Below are positions 50,701 to 59,297 of a stretch of DNA of 64,000 bases, in pieces. Source of the DNA: Teretinema sp942493045 (GTDB lineage: Bacteria; Spirochaetota; Spirochaetia; Treponematales; Treponemataceae); assembly GCA_942493045.1 (NCBI GenBank), contig OW818665.1, forward strand, positions 2,356,001-2,420,000, written 5' to 3'. The notes beneath the pieces are model-generated. The model was not told where the DNA came from. It saw only the letters and a program-made list of their open reading frames with translations, and ran no database searches. The first letter of the stretch is position 1, and every line of letters begins with the position of its first letter. The position numbers and the translations under genes were made by a program.

Positions 50701-53490
50701 TCCGTGCGCAAGGCTTATCCGGTATCTTCAGAAACCATCAATGTCCCGGCTGCCGGTTTGGAATACAGCCTTCCTACCGGCCAGAGCGGCGAATACGAAC
50801 TGGTTGTAACCGCTCCGGACGGCCTGGTGTACAACAAGGCGGCCTTCAGCGTCGCCGGAGACCAGAATATCGAACGCAGCCTTACCCGCACCGCCGAGCT
50901 GGAGTTAAGCTTGAAAGGCACCGACTTCGCCGGCGGCGATACCATCGAAGTGATGATCAAGGCGCCCTATGCCGGCTCAGGTCTTATCACCATCGAGCGC
51001 GACAAAGTCTATGCCCATAAGTGGTTTACCAGTTCCGGCGCCACCAGCGTGCAGACCATCACTCTGCCCCAAGAGTTGGAAGGTAATGGTTATATCAACG
51101 TGCTTTTTGTGCGGGCTCAGGATTCGCGTGAGATATTCATGTCGCCGCTCAGCTACGGCACGGTACCCTTCTCGGTCAGCAAGGACAGCCGCACCAACCG
51201 CATCACGCTGGATATCGCAGCGGAAGCCAAGTCCGGCAGGGACTTTCCCATCCGCTATTCGACCTCACGCCCCGGCAAGATCGTAATTTACGCGGTAGAC
51301 GAAGGCATTCTGCAGCTGGCCGGCTACAAAACCCCGGACCCGATCGCCTTCTTCTTCCAGAAACGGGCCCTGGAAGTGCGCACCTCCCAGATCATGGACC
51401 TGATACTGCCGGAATATTCCGTTGTCCGGGCCCTGCAAGCCATGGGTGGCGGCGGCGGATACGATGAACTCTCACGCAACCTGAATCCCTTCAAGAGGCG
51501 CCAGAATCAGCCGGTAGCTTACTGGTCCGGAATTCTGGATTCCGGCCCGCAGGCCCAAACCGTCAACTACCGCGTACCCGACTACTTTAACGGTACGCTG
51601 CGGGTAATGGCCGTCGCGGTTTCCGATGCCACTATCGGCGCCACCGACGACAAGGCTCTGATTCGCAACACCTTTATCATCTCCCCCAACTCGCCGATGA
51701 TGGCCGCTCCCGGAGATGAATTCGAGGTTTCGGTCACAGTCACCAATAATCAAAAAGGCGTCGGAGAGGGCGGAAAAGTCCGGCTGCAGGCCACCGGCAG
51801 CAAGCATCTGACCATCACCTCCGCCTCGACCTTTGATCTCTCCATTCCCGAAGGACGGGACCAGACCATCACCTTGACGGTGAAGGCCGCCGGTCCGGTT
51901 GGGGCCGCGGAAATAAAATTCCTGGCCAGCAACGCCGGAGAGTCCTCCGAACTGGCCGCTTACCTGAGTGTCCGGCCGGCGGTTCCCTACCGCGTAGCCC
52001 TGCAAACCGGCGTGCTCAAGCGGGCCTCTGTGGAAGTAGCCGTTCCCCGTAAACTCTACGAGGAATTCAGCACCCGCGATATCGCCCTTTCTTACCTGCC
52101 GTTGGGACTGGCCAAGGGACTGAACTTCTATTTAAGCAGTTACCCCTACGGCTGTTCAGAACAGATAACCAGCGCGGCCTTCCCCTTCCTGTACCCGGAA
52201 CTGTTCCGTGAACTCGGCTTTACCCGGGAACAGGGCCAGGCCGCGGTAGCGCGGGTAATTTCCATTCTGCAAGCCCGCGCCAAGCAGGACCGCTCCATCG
52301 GTATATGGACCGCCCTTTCGGAGTCTGACCCCTACATCACCACCTATTGCGCTCACTTCCTGACCGAAGCCAAGCTCAAGGGCTATTATGTTTCGCCGAC
52401 CTTTATGAACAATACCCTGCAGGCCCTGAAAAACATCGCCCAGGGTAGCGGCACTTCCAGTTACGATCTGACTAACCGCTCCTATGCCATCTATGTGCTG
52501 ACCCTTAATGAGCAAGTTACCACCACCCAGCTGGAAGCTCTAAAGCGCGATATCGGACGCGGGAACGCCGCCGCCGAAACCGGATTCCCGGGTCTGTACA
52601 TGGCCGGAAGCTACGCGATGCTGCAGCAGGACTTTGAGGCCTCTACCCTGCTCGGAAAGATCAAGCGGGACTTCGCCACCGACGCCAGCTACCGCTATCT
52701 GGATCAACTGTCCTATCAGTCACTGTATCTGAACATGCTGGCCCGCCACTTCCCGCGCCGGGTCCGGGATGTCTCAGCCAGCCTTCTGGAATCGATGGCC
52801 GCCCAACTCCAGAGCCAGGACTACACCACCCTCTCGGCCAGCATGGCCTTGATGGCGATCGACTCCTACCTCAAAGCGGTGCCCTCCGCCGAAACCGGTA
52901 CCTTTACCCTCGCCCAGCTGGCGGCGGATAAAACCCGCACCGAATTGACTCCCCGGGGCACCCCGATTTTCTCCAGTCCTTATTCCGGCAGCGCCAGCGT
53001 GATAGCCATCAATAACCGCGACCCGATACCGCTGTTTTACCAGGTTACCCAAGCCGGCTTCGATCTGGCCTTACCCACCGCCGAAACCAAAAACGGCATT
53101 GAGGTGTACCGGGAGTTTACCGACGCCAACGGCCGCAAGATTACCACGGCGGCAATCGGCGATACCGTCTACGTAAAGCTCAACTTCCGCAGTCTGTCCG
53201 GGAACATCCGGGACGTGGCCCTGGTTGACCTGCTGCCGGCCGGCCTGGAAGCGGATACGGCCTCCATTCGGGACACGAACAGATCCGGCTGGACACCGGA
53301 TTATGTGGATATTCGCGAAGACCGCATCGTTGTATTCGGTTCGGTTAACTCCAGCCTGAACAGCTATACCTATCAGGCCAGGGCGATCAACAAGGGCAGC
53401 TTTACGGTTCCGCCGCTGTTCGCCGAAGCCTTGTACGATAAAAGCGTGTGGGCCCTCCGGCCGCAGGAAAAACTGGTGATTACGGAATAA
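47734..53490 (+). CDS. Bacterial alpha-2-macroglobulin with thioester motif
   Basis: A 1918-residue protein starting at ATG 47734 with SD AAAGGAA. Residues about 68-88 form a single membrane anchor (WIFIGAAIALFVGGNTFLGY). A long series of MG-type beta domains follows, including DRGIYRPGDEVRLG, a bait-like region, and YPYGCSEQITSAAFPF at about residue 1470, where CSEQ is the intact thioester motif. Then comes an alpha-helical thioester domain and a receptor-binding-like end. It traps attacking proteases in the periplasm. The E. coli counterpart YfhM is a lipoprotein; this one has a membrane helix. The pbpC gene follows after 10 bases. Confidence 0.96.
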   Translation: MSEKIRKPKTPLQEKLRFIFGSYSPPGFILAIQNFLTTGSGGAFIRKAAAATSQFVKARRWIFIGAAIALFVGGNTFLGYRFWLSRQPQPIEIGYGVQPPSNDMINNTIEPLELYFNGSAAPSDMAGKEVTSGITITPAIPGTWKWIDDTILSFQPSRWWDIGTRYSVTMDKSVFPDHVKIKPSFTFDIDDFSLSLSDAEFYIDPEDSKIKRVMATLYANYPIDSASLEGNIEIKPELRADSGSLRNRPYQYSVSYSKDLHTAYIVSEPLGMPARSTIMNISVKSGVKSTVGGSTSKYSQDTSVEIPGATSYVQVLGLTHELIKTPDQKYDQVFILETRGEIDSTELLKNVTVWELPVDRPELPGLRANKNHNWNTDEMLPQVLALSRKITPEILPNDRTYSPVNSFRFVAEPNRQIFVQLNNGARFYGDYFLNESWGTVFRVKAFPKEVSILSEGTVLSLSGDKKLAMLTRGIRDLQFNVGRVRPDDINHLVSQSNGDLNNFRFTNYRFGEFNVTTQYNETITVPVNNDRDLEYFSFDFSRYLGSVPDKNLRYGLFIFQVQGTGNNSSYADKRLIMVTDLGFFVKQNTDGTRALFVQSIASGAPVSGATVEIIGLNGNVIFSSSTGYDGYVSIPDLSSYTRERLPTAFVVRRGEDMSFMPFSANGRMLDYSAFDTGGIYGATDPKKLNAFLFSDRGIYRPGDEVRLGLIIKAGDWNINLERTPLEYRVVDPKGTEIFNQRIALSRAGFEEIKFSTQDWSPTGTYTASVYVIREDRNNERVFLGSQTVKVEEFLPETLTVSAVFDPLPKNGWISPSSLAARISVRNLFGTAAAGNEVKAQITLSPGHQYFRQYRDYTFLDPFIKDKNFQEFLGSQTTAEDGTCQFEIDVAKFEQATYNLTFYTEAFEKGSGRNVSTEATVMVSPLSYLIGYKADGSLSYINRDSKRVLSFIAIDPELKKIAVRDLTLTLTELRYVSMLVKQPNGVYKYQSVRKAYPVSSETINVPAAGLEYSLPTGQSGEYELVVTAPDGLVYNKAAFSVAGDQNIERSLTRTAELELSLKGTDFAGGDTIEVMIKAPYAGSGLITIERDKVYAHKWFTSSGATSVQTITLPQELEGNGYINVLFVRAQDSREIFMSPLSYGTVPFSVSKDSRTNRITLDIAAEAKSGRDFPIRYSTSRPGKIVIYAVDEGILQLAGYKTPDPIAFFFQKRALEVRTSQIMDLILPEYSVVRALQAMGGGGGYDELSRNLNPFKRRQNQPVAYWSGILDSGPQAQTVNYRVPDYFNGTLRVMAVAVSDATIGATDDKALIRNTFIISPNSPMMAAPGDEFEVSVTVTNNQKGVGEGGKVRLQATGSKHLTITSASTFDLSIPEGRDQTITLTVKAAGPVGAAEIKFLASNAGESSELAAYLSVRPAVPYRVALQTGVLKRASVEVAVPRKLYEEFSTRDIALSYLPLGLAKGLNFYLSSYPYGCSEQITSAAFPFLYPELFRELGFTREQGQAAVARVISILQARAKQDRSIGIWTALSESDPYITTYCAHFLTEAKLKGYYVSPTFMNNTLQALKNIAQGSGTSSYDLTNRSYAIYVLTLNEQVTTTQLEALKRDIGRGNAAAETGFPGLYMAGSYAMLQQDFEASTLLGKIKRDFATDASYRYLDQLSYQSLYLNMLARHFPRRVRDVSASLLESMAAQLQSQDYTTLSASMALMAIDSYLKAVPSAETGTFTLAQLAADKTRTELTPRGTPIFSSPYSGSASVIAINNRDPIPLFYQVTQAGFDLALPTAETKNGIEVYREFTDANGRKITTAAIGDTVYVKLNFRSLSGNIRDVALVDLLPAGLEADTASIRDTNRSGWTPDYVDIREDRIVVFGSVNSSLNSYTYQARAINKGSFTVPPLFAEALYDKSVWALRPQEKLVITE

Positions 53491-53500
53491 TGTTCAGCTC

Positions 53501-55846
53501 ATGACCAAACGCAAACTATTGCTTCTGGGGAGCCTCACGGCTCCCCTTTTATTAATTCTACTCATTCTGGCGCACGGCGCTCTCTTTGGCGAAATTCTCG
53601 CGGAGGTGCCGTTTTCACCGGCCTTTTTAGACCGCGAAGGCAATTTGACGCAGATATTCCTTTCGGAAGATGATAGTTACCGGATGTATACCGCCGCCGG
53701 TAGTTTTCCACCGCAATTGATCGAGGCGGTACTGCTCCAGGAAGACCGCTATTTTTACGGTCACTTCGGCATTAATCCCGCGGCTCTGTTGCGGGCAGCC
53801 AAAGAAACCTGGGTTCTAAAAAACCGGCGCGTGGGCGCGTCCACTCTGACCATGCAGGTTGCTCGCATGCGCTACCGCCTGTACACCCGCTCCATTCCCG
53901 GGAAGATCAGCCAGATCCTGCATGCCCTGTATTTGGAAATCTGCTTTACCAAACAGGAAATTCTGGAAGCCTACCTCAACCTGGCTCCCTGCGGCGGTAA
54001 TATAGAAGGATTTCCGGCGGCGGCCTGGTATTATTTCGGCGCGGATATCAAAGAATTATCCACGAGCGAAATCCTGATGCTGGCGGTCATGCCCCAAAAC
54101 CCCACCGTCCGCGCGCCCCGGAACCGGCAAGCCCCGCAGGAACTGTTAACGGCCAGGGAAGTGCTTTACCGCTCCTGGCTGGAAATCCATCCGGCCGATA
54201 CCGCGATCGAGAGTGAAATAGAGCGAGCTCCGGCGCTGTTATGCCGTTTCCCGTTTATAGCCCGTCATTTTAGCGAAGCTCTGGCCTCGCAAAACCGAAG
54301 TCGCCCGCGTACCGTGAAAACAACGCTCAATCCACTGCTGCAGGAGGTCTGCGAAGACCATTTGCGCTCATACCTGGAACGTAGCCGGGGCTTTGGAGTA
54401 AACAACGGCAGCATGATGCTGATCGACTGGACCACCATGGAAGTGCTGAGTTCGATCGGATCAGCCGATTTTTTCGATGACAATATTCAAGGCCAGGTGA
54501 ACGGCACTACCGCCAAGCGCTCTCCGGGCTCAACACTCAAACCCTTTATCTACGCCCTGGCCCTGGAGCAGGGCCTGATCCACCCGGAAACAATGCTGAA
54601 GGACACACCGGTCAGTTTTAATGAATACACGCCGGACAACTTCCGCAGTGACTATAAAGGCCCGGTGAAGGCCTGGGACGCTCTGGTAGACAGCCGGAAC
54701 ATTCCGGCTGTGTTCCTGGCCCGGGAAATCAAGGACCCGGATTTGTACGATCTCCTTAAGAGCGCCGGAGTCAGCGGCCTGAAACACCGTGACCATTACG
54801 GACTTTCGATCGTATTGGGCAGCGCCGAAACTACCATGCAGGAACTCATTCAATTATATGCCGCCCTGCCGAATCAGGGTGTAATCAAACCCCTAAAACC
54901 GATGCTTAATCAGGCGGAACGAAATTCTGCCGGCATTCAAAACACCAGACTATTTTCTCCCGCCGCGGCCTGGATAACCATGCGTATGTTGGAACGCAAC
55001 CCACCGCCTTCCGCGCTGCGGCCGCAAACCAGCCGCGGCACCCCGGTGGCCTGGAAAACCGGCACCTCCATCGGCTTTAAAGATAGCTGGGCGATCGCGG
55101 TTTTTGACCGCTATATACTCTGCATTTGGATAGGGAACTTCTCCGGGGAAGGCAACAACGCCTTTATCGGCCGCCTGATGTCCGGTCCCCTGCTGTTCGG
55201 GATTATCGACGCTATTCTGGCCGGACTGCCACCGGCAAAACGCTTACCGGCGCCGGAGGTACCCTACGAGGTCAGCGCGGTAAAAGTCTGCGCGGTTTCC
55301 GGAGGCATCCCGACCGAGGACTGCCCGCACACTATAGACACCTGGTTTATCCCTGGAATTTCTCCGATTACCCGCTGCGCTATCCACCGTAAAATCAACA
55401 TTGATAAGCGAACCGGCTACCGTACCGATGAAAGCGGTAAAAGCTGGATCCGGAGCGAGGTCCGCGAATTCTGGCCGACAGATCTTCTGGAGCTCTTCGA
55501 GCAGGCCGGATTACCGCGCTTGAAGCCGCCGCCCTATCCGCCGACAGACCTCTATTCCGGCGCCCCTTCCAGTGGGTTTCCGCCGTCCATCATCTCCCCC
55601 CTGGCCAATACCGAGTATATTCTGCGACGGGAAGTCAGCCATTATAATAAGCTGGTATTACAGGCTTCCTCCGACTCCGACTCCGGAAAACTATTCTGGT
55701 TCGCGGATTCTAACTTTTTGGGTTCGGCGGATCCGGACGAACGTCTGGTATGGGAGCCGGAAAGCGGACAATGGACAGTTACTGTAGTAGATACAAGGGG
55801 CCGTTCAGCGTCCATCAGGGTAATAGTCAGCAATGAAGCGGAATAA
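53501..55846 (+). CDS. pbpC: Penicillin-binding protein 1C
   Basis: A 781-residue bifunctional class A PBP. N-terminal anchor at about residues 8-28. The glycosyltransferase (GT51) has LLQEDRYFYGHFGINPAAL (catalytic Glu) and GASTLTMQVAR. The transpeptidase has the Ser-x-x-Lys motif in SPGSTLKPF, SRN, and KTGTS. The last 90 residues are the BiPBP-C domain typical of PBP1C. It polymerises and crosslinks peptidoglycan, probably in repair. Pairing with alpha-2-macroglobulin is conserved in many bacteria and suggests a defence unit against wall breach and proteases. Confidence 0.96.
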   Translation: MTKRKLLLLGSLTAPLLLILLILAHGALFGEILAEVPFSPAFLDREGNLTQIFLSEDDSYRMYTAAGSFPPQLIEAVLLQEDRYFYGHFGINPAALLRAAKETWVLKNRRVGASTLTMQVARMRYRLYTRSIPGKISQILHALYLEICFTKQEILEAYLNLAPCGGNIEGFPAAAWYYFGADIKELSTSEILMLAVMPQNPTVRAPRNRQAPQELLTAREVLYRSWLEIHPADTAIESEIERAPALLCRFPFIARHFSEALASQNRSRPRTVKTTLNPLLQEVCEDHLRSYLERSRGFGVNNGSMMLIDWTTMEVLSSIGSADFFDDNIQGQVNGTTAKRSPGSTLKPFIYALALEQGLIHPETMLKDTPVSFNEYTPDNFRSDYKGPVKAWDALVDSRNIPAVFLAREIKDPDLYDLLKSAGVSGLKHRDHYGLSIVLGSAETTMQELIQLYAALPNQGVIKPLKPMLNQAERNSAGIQNTRLFSPAAAWITMRMLERNPPPSALRPQTSRGTPVAWKTGTSIGFKDSWAIAVFDRYILCIWIGNFSGEGNNAFIGRLMSGPLLFGIIDAILAGLPPAKRLPAPEVPYEVSAVKVCAVSGGIPTEDCPHTIDTWFIPGISPITRCAIHRKINIDKRTGYRTDESGKSWIRSEVREFWPTDLLELFEQAGLPRLKPPPYPPTDLYSGAPSSGFPPSIISPLANTEYILRREVSHYNKLVLQASSDSDSGKLFWFADSNFLGSADPDERLVWEPESGQWTVTVVDTRGRSASIRVIVSNEAE

Positions 55847-55855
55847 GTTTTTTCT

Positions 55856-55884
55856 TTGACAAGGACAGTTTCATGCGGTAACAT
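55856..55884 (+). promoter_or_regulatory. Upstream promoter (P1) for tRNA-Ala
   Basis: TTGACA at 55856-55861, a 17-bp spacer and TAACAT at 55879-55884, 74 bases before the tRNA. Confidence 0.45.
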
Positions 55885-55916
55885 TAAGTCTATGAGCGTC
55901 TTCAATGTGCAGCCTA

Positions 55917-55946
55917 TTGACCTTTCCACCTGCTTTCTGCTATATT
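55917..55946 (+). promoter_or_regulatory. Proximal promoter (P2) for tRNA-Ala
   Basis: TTGACC at 55917-55922, an 18-bp spacer and TATATT at 55941-55946, leaving a 5' leader of about five bases. Confidence 0.65.
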
Positions 55947-55957
55947 CAACCTACCTC

Positions 55958-56031
<74 letters not shown>

Positions 56032-56073
56032 CGAGTTTTCTTTCAGTATTTCAATCCAAAACAGTAAACCAGC

Positions 56074-57714
56074 ATGAGCGACTTTAATGATCTCGGGCTT
56101 GATCCCGAACTTGCCGCCTTACTGGACGACACTCACGTTGTTTCCAGACCCAAGCTGACCAAGGGCGAACTCTTTTCCAATTCCCGGGAAGCAGTCGGTA
56201 AAACCGCCGGAACAATCGCCGATGTCGATTTGACCGTGAGTACCTTTCCACCAGTCACTAAAACCCTCTCCGACAAAGGCCACGCCTTATTTGAAAGCCA
56301 GGCCTATTACAAAAAAGTGCTTGGCGGGGAAAATGAATCCGCTCAGCGCGTGCACACCCTCTTATCGAAATACCTCACCTGCCAGGACCCCAAAGACCGT
56401 GGCGTTTACCGTCAGCAGATCATTACCGCCTGGTGGGATTTCTTGCAGCATATCGCCTTAAAGGCCGGCTCCGGAACCGCCATCCCCGAGAAAAAATATA
56501 CACTGCGTTACGGTTTGCTCCTGCCAACCCTGTTGACTCCCGAACAGCGGGAAATGTTCTCACGCATAATTGACGAAAATCCCTATGGGGAACCCCTTTA
56601 TTATATTGATGAGTGGTTGCGTGAAATCGGTCTGGGGCGCATCAATCCGTCGACCACCGACGAAGCCAAAACCAGCAAAAAAGATGAGTCCTCCCGCTTT
56701 CAGCAATTGCTGAGCAAAGCACAGGGTAAACTGCAAAGCGCTGAAAATTTATTACGCGCCAAATCTGAAGAACGGCTGCGCGCCGAAGGCGAGCTTAAAC
56801 GCAAGCTGGAGGGCATTTTCGACCATGAAACCCTGGCCGGTTTCGCCGGCATAAAAGCCCCTTTCAGTGAGATGCAAAAACGCGCCATGAACGATCTTTC
56901 GGAGGGCATGCGCAACCTGATGGTTCTGGATAAGGATCTGAATAGTTTTCTGAGAGACTTTGAAGCCGCTGACGGCGATGTCCGCTCTCTGAAACAAAAA
57001 GTGGATGAAAGCGGTGGAGGCACCACCAATTCTTCCGGAGTGGCCGCTGAGTTCGAAACCATCCGTCAAATGTCCAAGATGTCCTGCGGACGTCAGGGAA
57101 ACCATTTCCCCATCCTCTCCCGGGAATATTTCCATTCAACCAGCCGTGAAATCGGTATCCGCGAGAACGTACTGGAGACAATGCGCTGGATTGAAAGTAT
57201 CGACCCGGAAGCTTTTTGCCGCCAATACAAAAGCCAGTTAAACCGCATTCCACCGTTCGTGATCCTGCTGCCGACCTACGGAGATTTCGGATTTTGCTGG
57301 GAACCCTTCGACCGGTATAACCGCATCACCAGCCGCGGCCGCATCGCCATACCGATGTACGCCAAAAACCTACAGGTTGCAGTACTTACCGCTGTCGCCG
57401 ACTTGCGCTGGCAGGTCGCCAAGGAAAAAGCCTCTTACTACTGGATGGAAGAGGGTTTGACCGGAAACTATTATCAATGGTTTCAGAGCCAGAAACTAAA
57501 AGGCGATGTGAAAGAATATTTTATTAACGATTATCTGCTGTGGATGCTGAAGGAAAGCGAAGGCATTCAGAAGCTGGAAAAAGAAGTGCGCGGCGTCTTC
57601 TGGCGATACATGCCCTTTGCCCAGGACATCAAAGCGAAGCTCAAAGTCCGGGCCTTGGTTTATCAGGAACTGTGCCAGCGGGATATGAACCGCGAAATGT
57701 CCGACGGTTATTAA
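56074..57714 (+). CDS. Conserved-looking protein of unknown function
   Basis: A 546-residue soluble protein; I do not recognise the family. It starts MSDFNDLGLDPELAALLDDT, has a Lys/Glu-rich probable coiled coil at about residues 205-260, a Gly/Ser-rich linker (ESGGGTTNSSG, about 311) and a C-terminal alpha/beta region rich in Trp and Tyr (YGDFGFCWEPFDRYNRITSRG, split by a turn; RYMPFAQDIKAKLKVRALVY). No catalytic motif is obvious. There is no Shine-Dalgarno before the ATG and no clear promoter after the tRNA, so it may be co-transcribed with tRNA-Ala. Its stop overlaps the converging gene. Confidence 0.7.
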   Translation: MSDFNDLGLDPELAALLDDTHVVSRPKLTKGELFSNSREAVGKTAGTIADVDLTVSTFPPVTKTLSDKGHALFESQAYYKKVLGGENESAQRVHTLLSKYLTCQDPKDRGVYRQQIITAWWDFLQHIALKAGSGTAIPEKKYTLRYGLLLPTLLTPEQREMFSRIIDENPYGEPLYYIDEWLREIGLGRINPSTTDEAKTSKKDESSRFQQLLSKAQGKLQSAENLLRAKSEERLRAEGELKRKLEGIFDHETLAGFAGIKAPFSEMQKRAMNDLSEGMRNLMVLDKDLNSFLRDFEAADGDVRSLKQKVDESGGGTTNSSGVAAEFETIRQMSKMSCGRQGNHFPILSREYFHSTSREIGIRENVLETMRWIESIDPEAFCRQYKSQLNRIPPFVILLPTYGDFGFCWEPFDRYNRITSRGRIAIPMYAKNLQVAVLTAVADLRWQVAKEKASYYWMEEGLTGNYYQWFQSQKLKGDVKEYFINDYLLWMLKESEGIQKLEKEVRGVFWRYMPFAQDIKAKLKVRALVYQELCQRDMNREMSDGY

Positions 57715-57992
57715 TCCCGCCGCGCCTTTCCCCTACCGCCGAAAAGCGGGCCGAGTTTGTCTGTCAGGTTGTAGCGCGCCACTACCCACTTAACCAGTTT
57801 TTGATACACCAGCATTGAACTGATCAAGGCCAGGATCAGGCCATACGGAAAAATAAGCTGCAGAGCAATTCCGGTTACCGCGGCCAGCGCCCAGGCCGCG
57901 GCGGCGAAAACCACGGCGAATAATAGTAGCAACAGCAAATTCGCGACGGTACCGCATACGATAAACAGCAGCGTATTGCGCGCTTTATTCAT
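57711..57992 (-). CDS. Small membrane protein of unknown function
   Basis: A 93-residue protein with two long hydrophobic stretches (NTLLFIVCGTVANLLLLLLFAV and AWALAAVTGIALQL to LISSML) and a basic C-terminal tail (GGRGKARRD). It overlaps the end of lspA by 8 bases and so is translated with it. I do not recognise a family. Its stop codon overlaps that of the converging gene by 4 bases. Confidence 0.7.
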   Translation of the reverse strand: MNKARNTLLFIVCGTVANLLLLLLFAVVFAAAAWALAAVTGIALQLIFPYGLILALISSMLVYQKLVKWVVARYNLTDKLGPLFGGRGKARRD

Positions 57993-58518
57993 TGGAAGCC
58001 TGCTCTTCCCTGGCTTGCAAAAACACCGACACCACCAGGATTATACCGCACACCACCACACTGGAGTCGGCTATATTAAAGGTCGGCCAGCGCGCCCAGC
58101 CGAATATGCCGAAAAACTTCACATCGATAAAATCCAGCACGCCGGCAGGTCGAAAAAACCGGTCCAGTAAATTACCAAGCCCGCCACCCACGATACCGGC
58201 GATGCACCAGCGCTGCAAGCGGGTAAACTGGGGACTCCGGAAATAGGTCCAGATCACGACAGCAAGCACGATCAACGGCAAGAAACCAAAAAGAACGCTG
58301 CGCAAGGTGTCCGAAAGAGTCCCCCCGATGCTGAAGGCAATCCCGGGATTATACACATGAATAATCTGGAAAAAGTCCCCAAACAGTGAAAACCCGACTG
58401 ACATAGGCCGGACCTTGAGCAGAACAATCAGTTTTGTCAATTGATCCAATGCCACAATTCCAGCGGTCAGGCTGAAGGGTACCAGTAATTCCTTGGTTTT
58501 GCTTTTCATAGTTTCCAT
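57985..58518 (-). CDS. lspA: Lipoprotein signal peptidase II
   Basis: A 177-residue protein with four membrane helices. ALDQLTKLIV opens the family, YNPGIAFSI, GNLLDRFF and PTFNIADSSVVVG-type sequence carry the two catalytic aspartates (LLDR and NIADS). It cleaves prolipoprotein signal peptides, including those of the lipoproteins in this window. MET at 58518 or MKS at 58509 could be the start. It lies 17 bases after the nif3-like gene. Confidence 0.96.
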   Translation of the reverse strand: METMKSKTKELLVPFSLTAGIVALDQLTKLIVLLKVRPMSVGFSLFGDFFQIIHVYNPGIAFSIGGTLSDTLRSVLFGFLPLIVLAVVIWTYFRSPQFTRLQRWCIAGIVGGGLGNLLDRFFRPAGVLDFIDVKFFGIFGWARWPTFNIADSSVVVCGIILVVSVFLQAREEQASNE

Positions 58519-58535
58519 CCTGTTCTATTCCTTTT

Positions 58536-59297
58536 TCAAAGTCCCGTCGGGACATCGATAAATACAGTATCTATGCCGGTTTGCGCGCCCAACCGGGCGG
58601 CCATCAGATTTACTCCAACGGTTTCACTCTGATAATGTCCGGCCGCAATCACCGAAATCCTGTTTTCCAAAGCTAAATGATACACTTCATGTCCGATCTC
58701 GCCCGTAATATACAGATCGCAACCTTTAGCAATGGCCTGTTCGGTTTCATCGCTCGCGCCGCCGGATATTATTGCGACGCGCTGAATTAATTTCGGGCCG
58801 AACGGCAGAATGTTCCGCGCCTTTTTTCCGTCCGGGAACAGCCTTGCCAGTACACTGTCCAGGGTCTCTGGCACAGCCATTTGTCCGATAAAACCAATCT
58901 CGACTCCATGCCATTCACCAAAGGGTTCCAATTCGAGTAAGCCCAAACGGGCAGAGAGACCGGCGTTATTCCCCAGCTCAGCATGCGCGTCCAACGGCAA
59001 ATGAGCGGCGTACAAGGCCATATTGGCGGAAATCAGCGTTTTTATACGCTGATAATGCGTACCGGTCAAAGGTAAACTCTCGCCCCAGAAAAGCCCATGA
59101 TGCACAAAGAGCATTCCCGCGCCTGCGGTAACGGCCCGCTCAATAGTTTCCTGGCAGGCGTCCACCGCGAAAGCAACACGCTTAATATCCGATCCATCAT
59201 TGGTTACCTGCAGGCCGTTAACAGAAGGGTCGGCGGCGGCGAATCGGTCTAGATCCAGAATGGATCGAAAAAAAAGATCCAACTCAGTTACCCTCAT
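58536..59297 (-). CDS. Nif3-like dinuclear metal-centre protein
   Basis: A 253-residue protein starting at ATG 59297 (MRVTELDL); the longer frame lies inside the upstream gene. SVNGLQV, MLFVHHGLFWG (two His) and YAAHLPLDAHAELGNNAGL give the metal ligands at the N-terminal half, and ISVIAAGHYQSETVGV at the end completes the site (His, Glu). These proteins form hexamers with two metals per subunit. The family includes GTP cyclohydrolase-like members, but the cellular role is not settled. It overlaps the upstream gene by 14 bases. Confidence 0.93.
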   Translation of the reverse strand: MRVTELDLFFRSILDLDRFAAADPSVNGLQVTNDGSDIKRVAFAVDACQETIERAVTAGAGMLFVHHGLFWGESLPLTGTHYQRIKTLISANMALYAAHLPLDAHAELGNNAGLSARLGLLELEPFGEWHGVEIGFIGQMAVPETLDSVLARLFPDGKKARNILPFGPKLIQRVAIISGGASDETEQAIAKGCDLYITGEIGHEVYHLALENRISVIAAGHYQSETVGVNLMAARLGAQTGIDTVFIDVPTGL

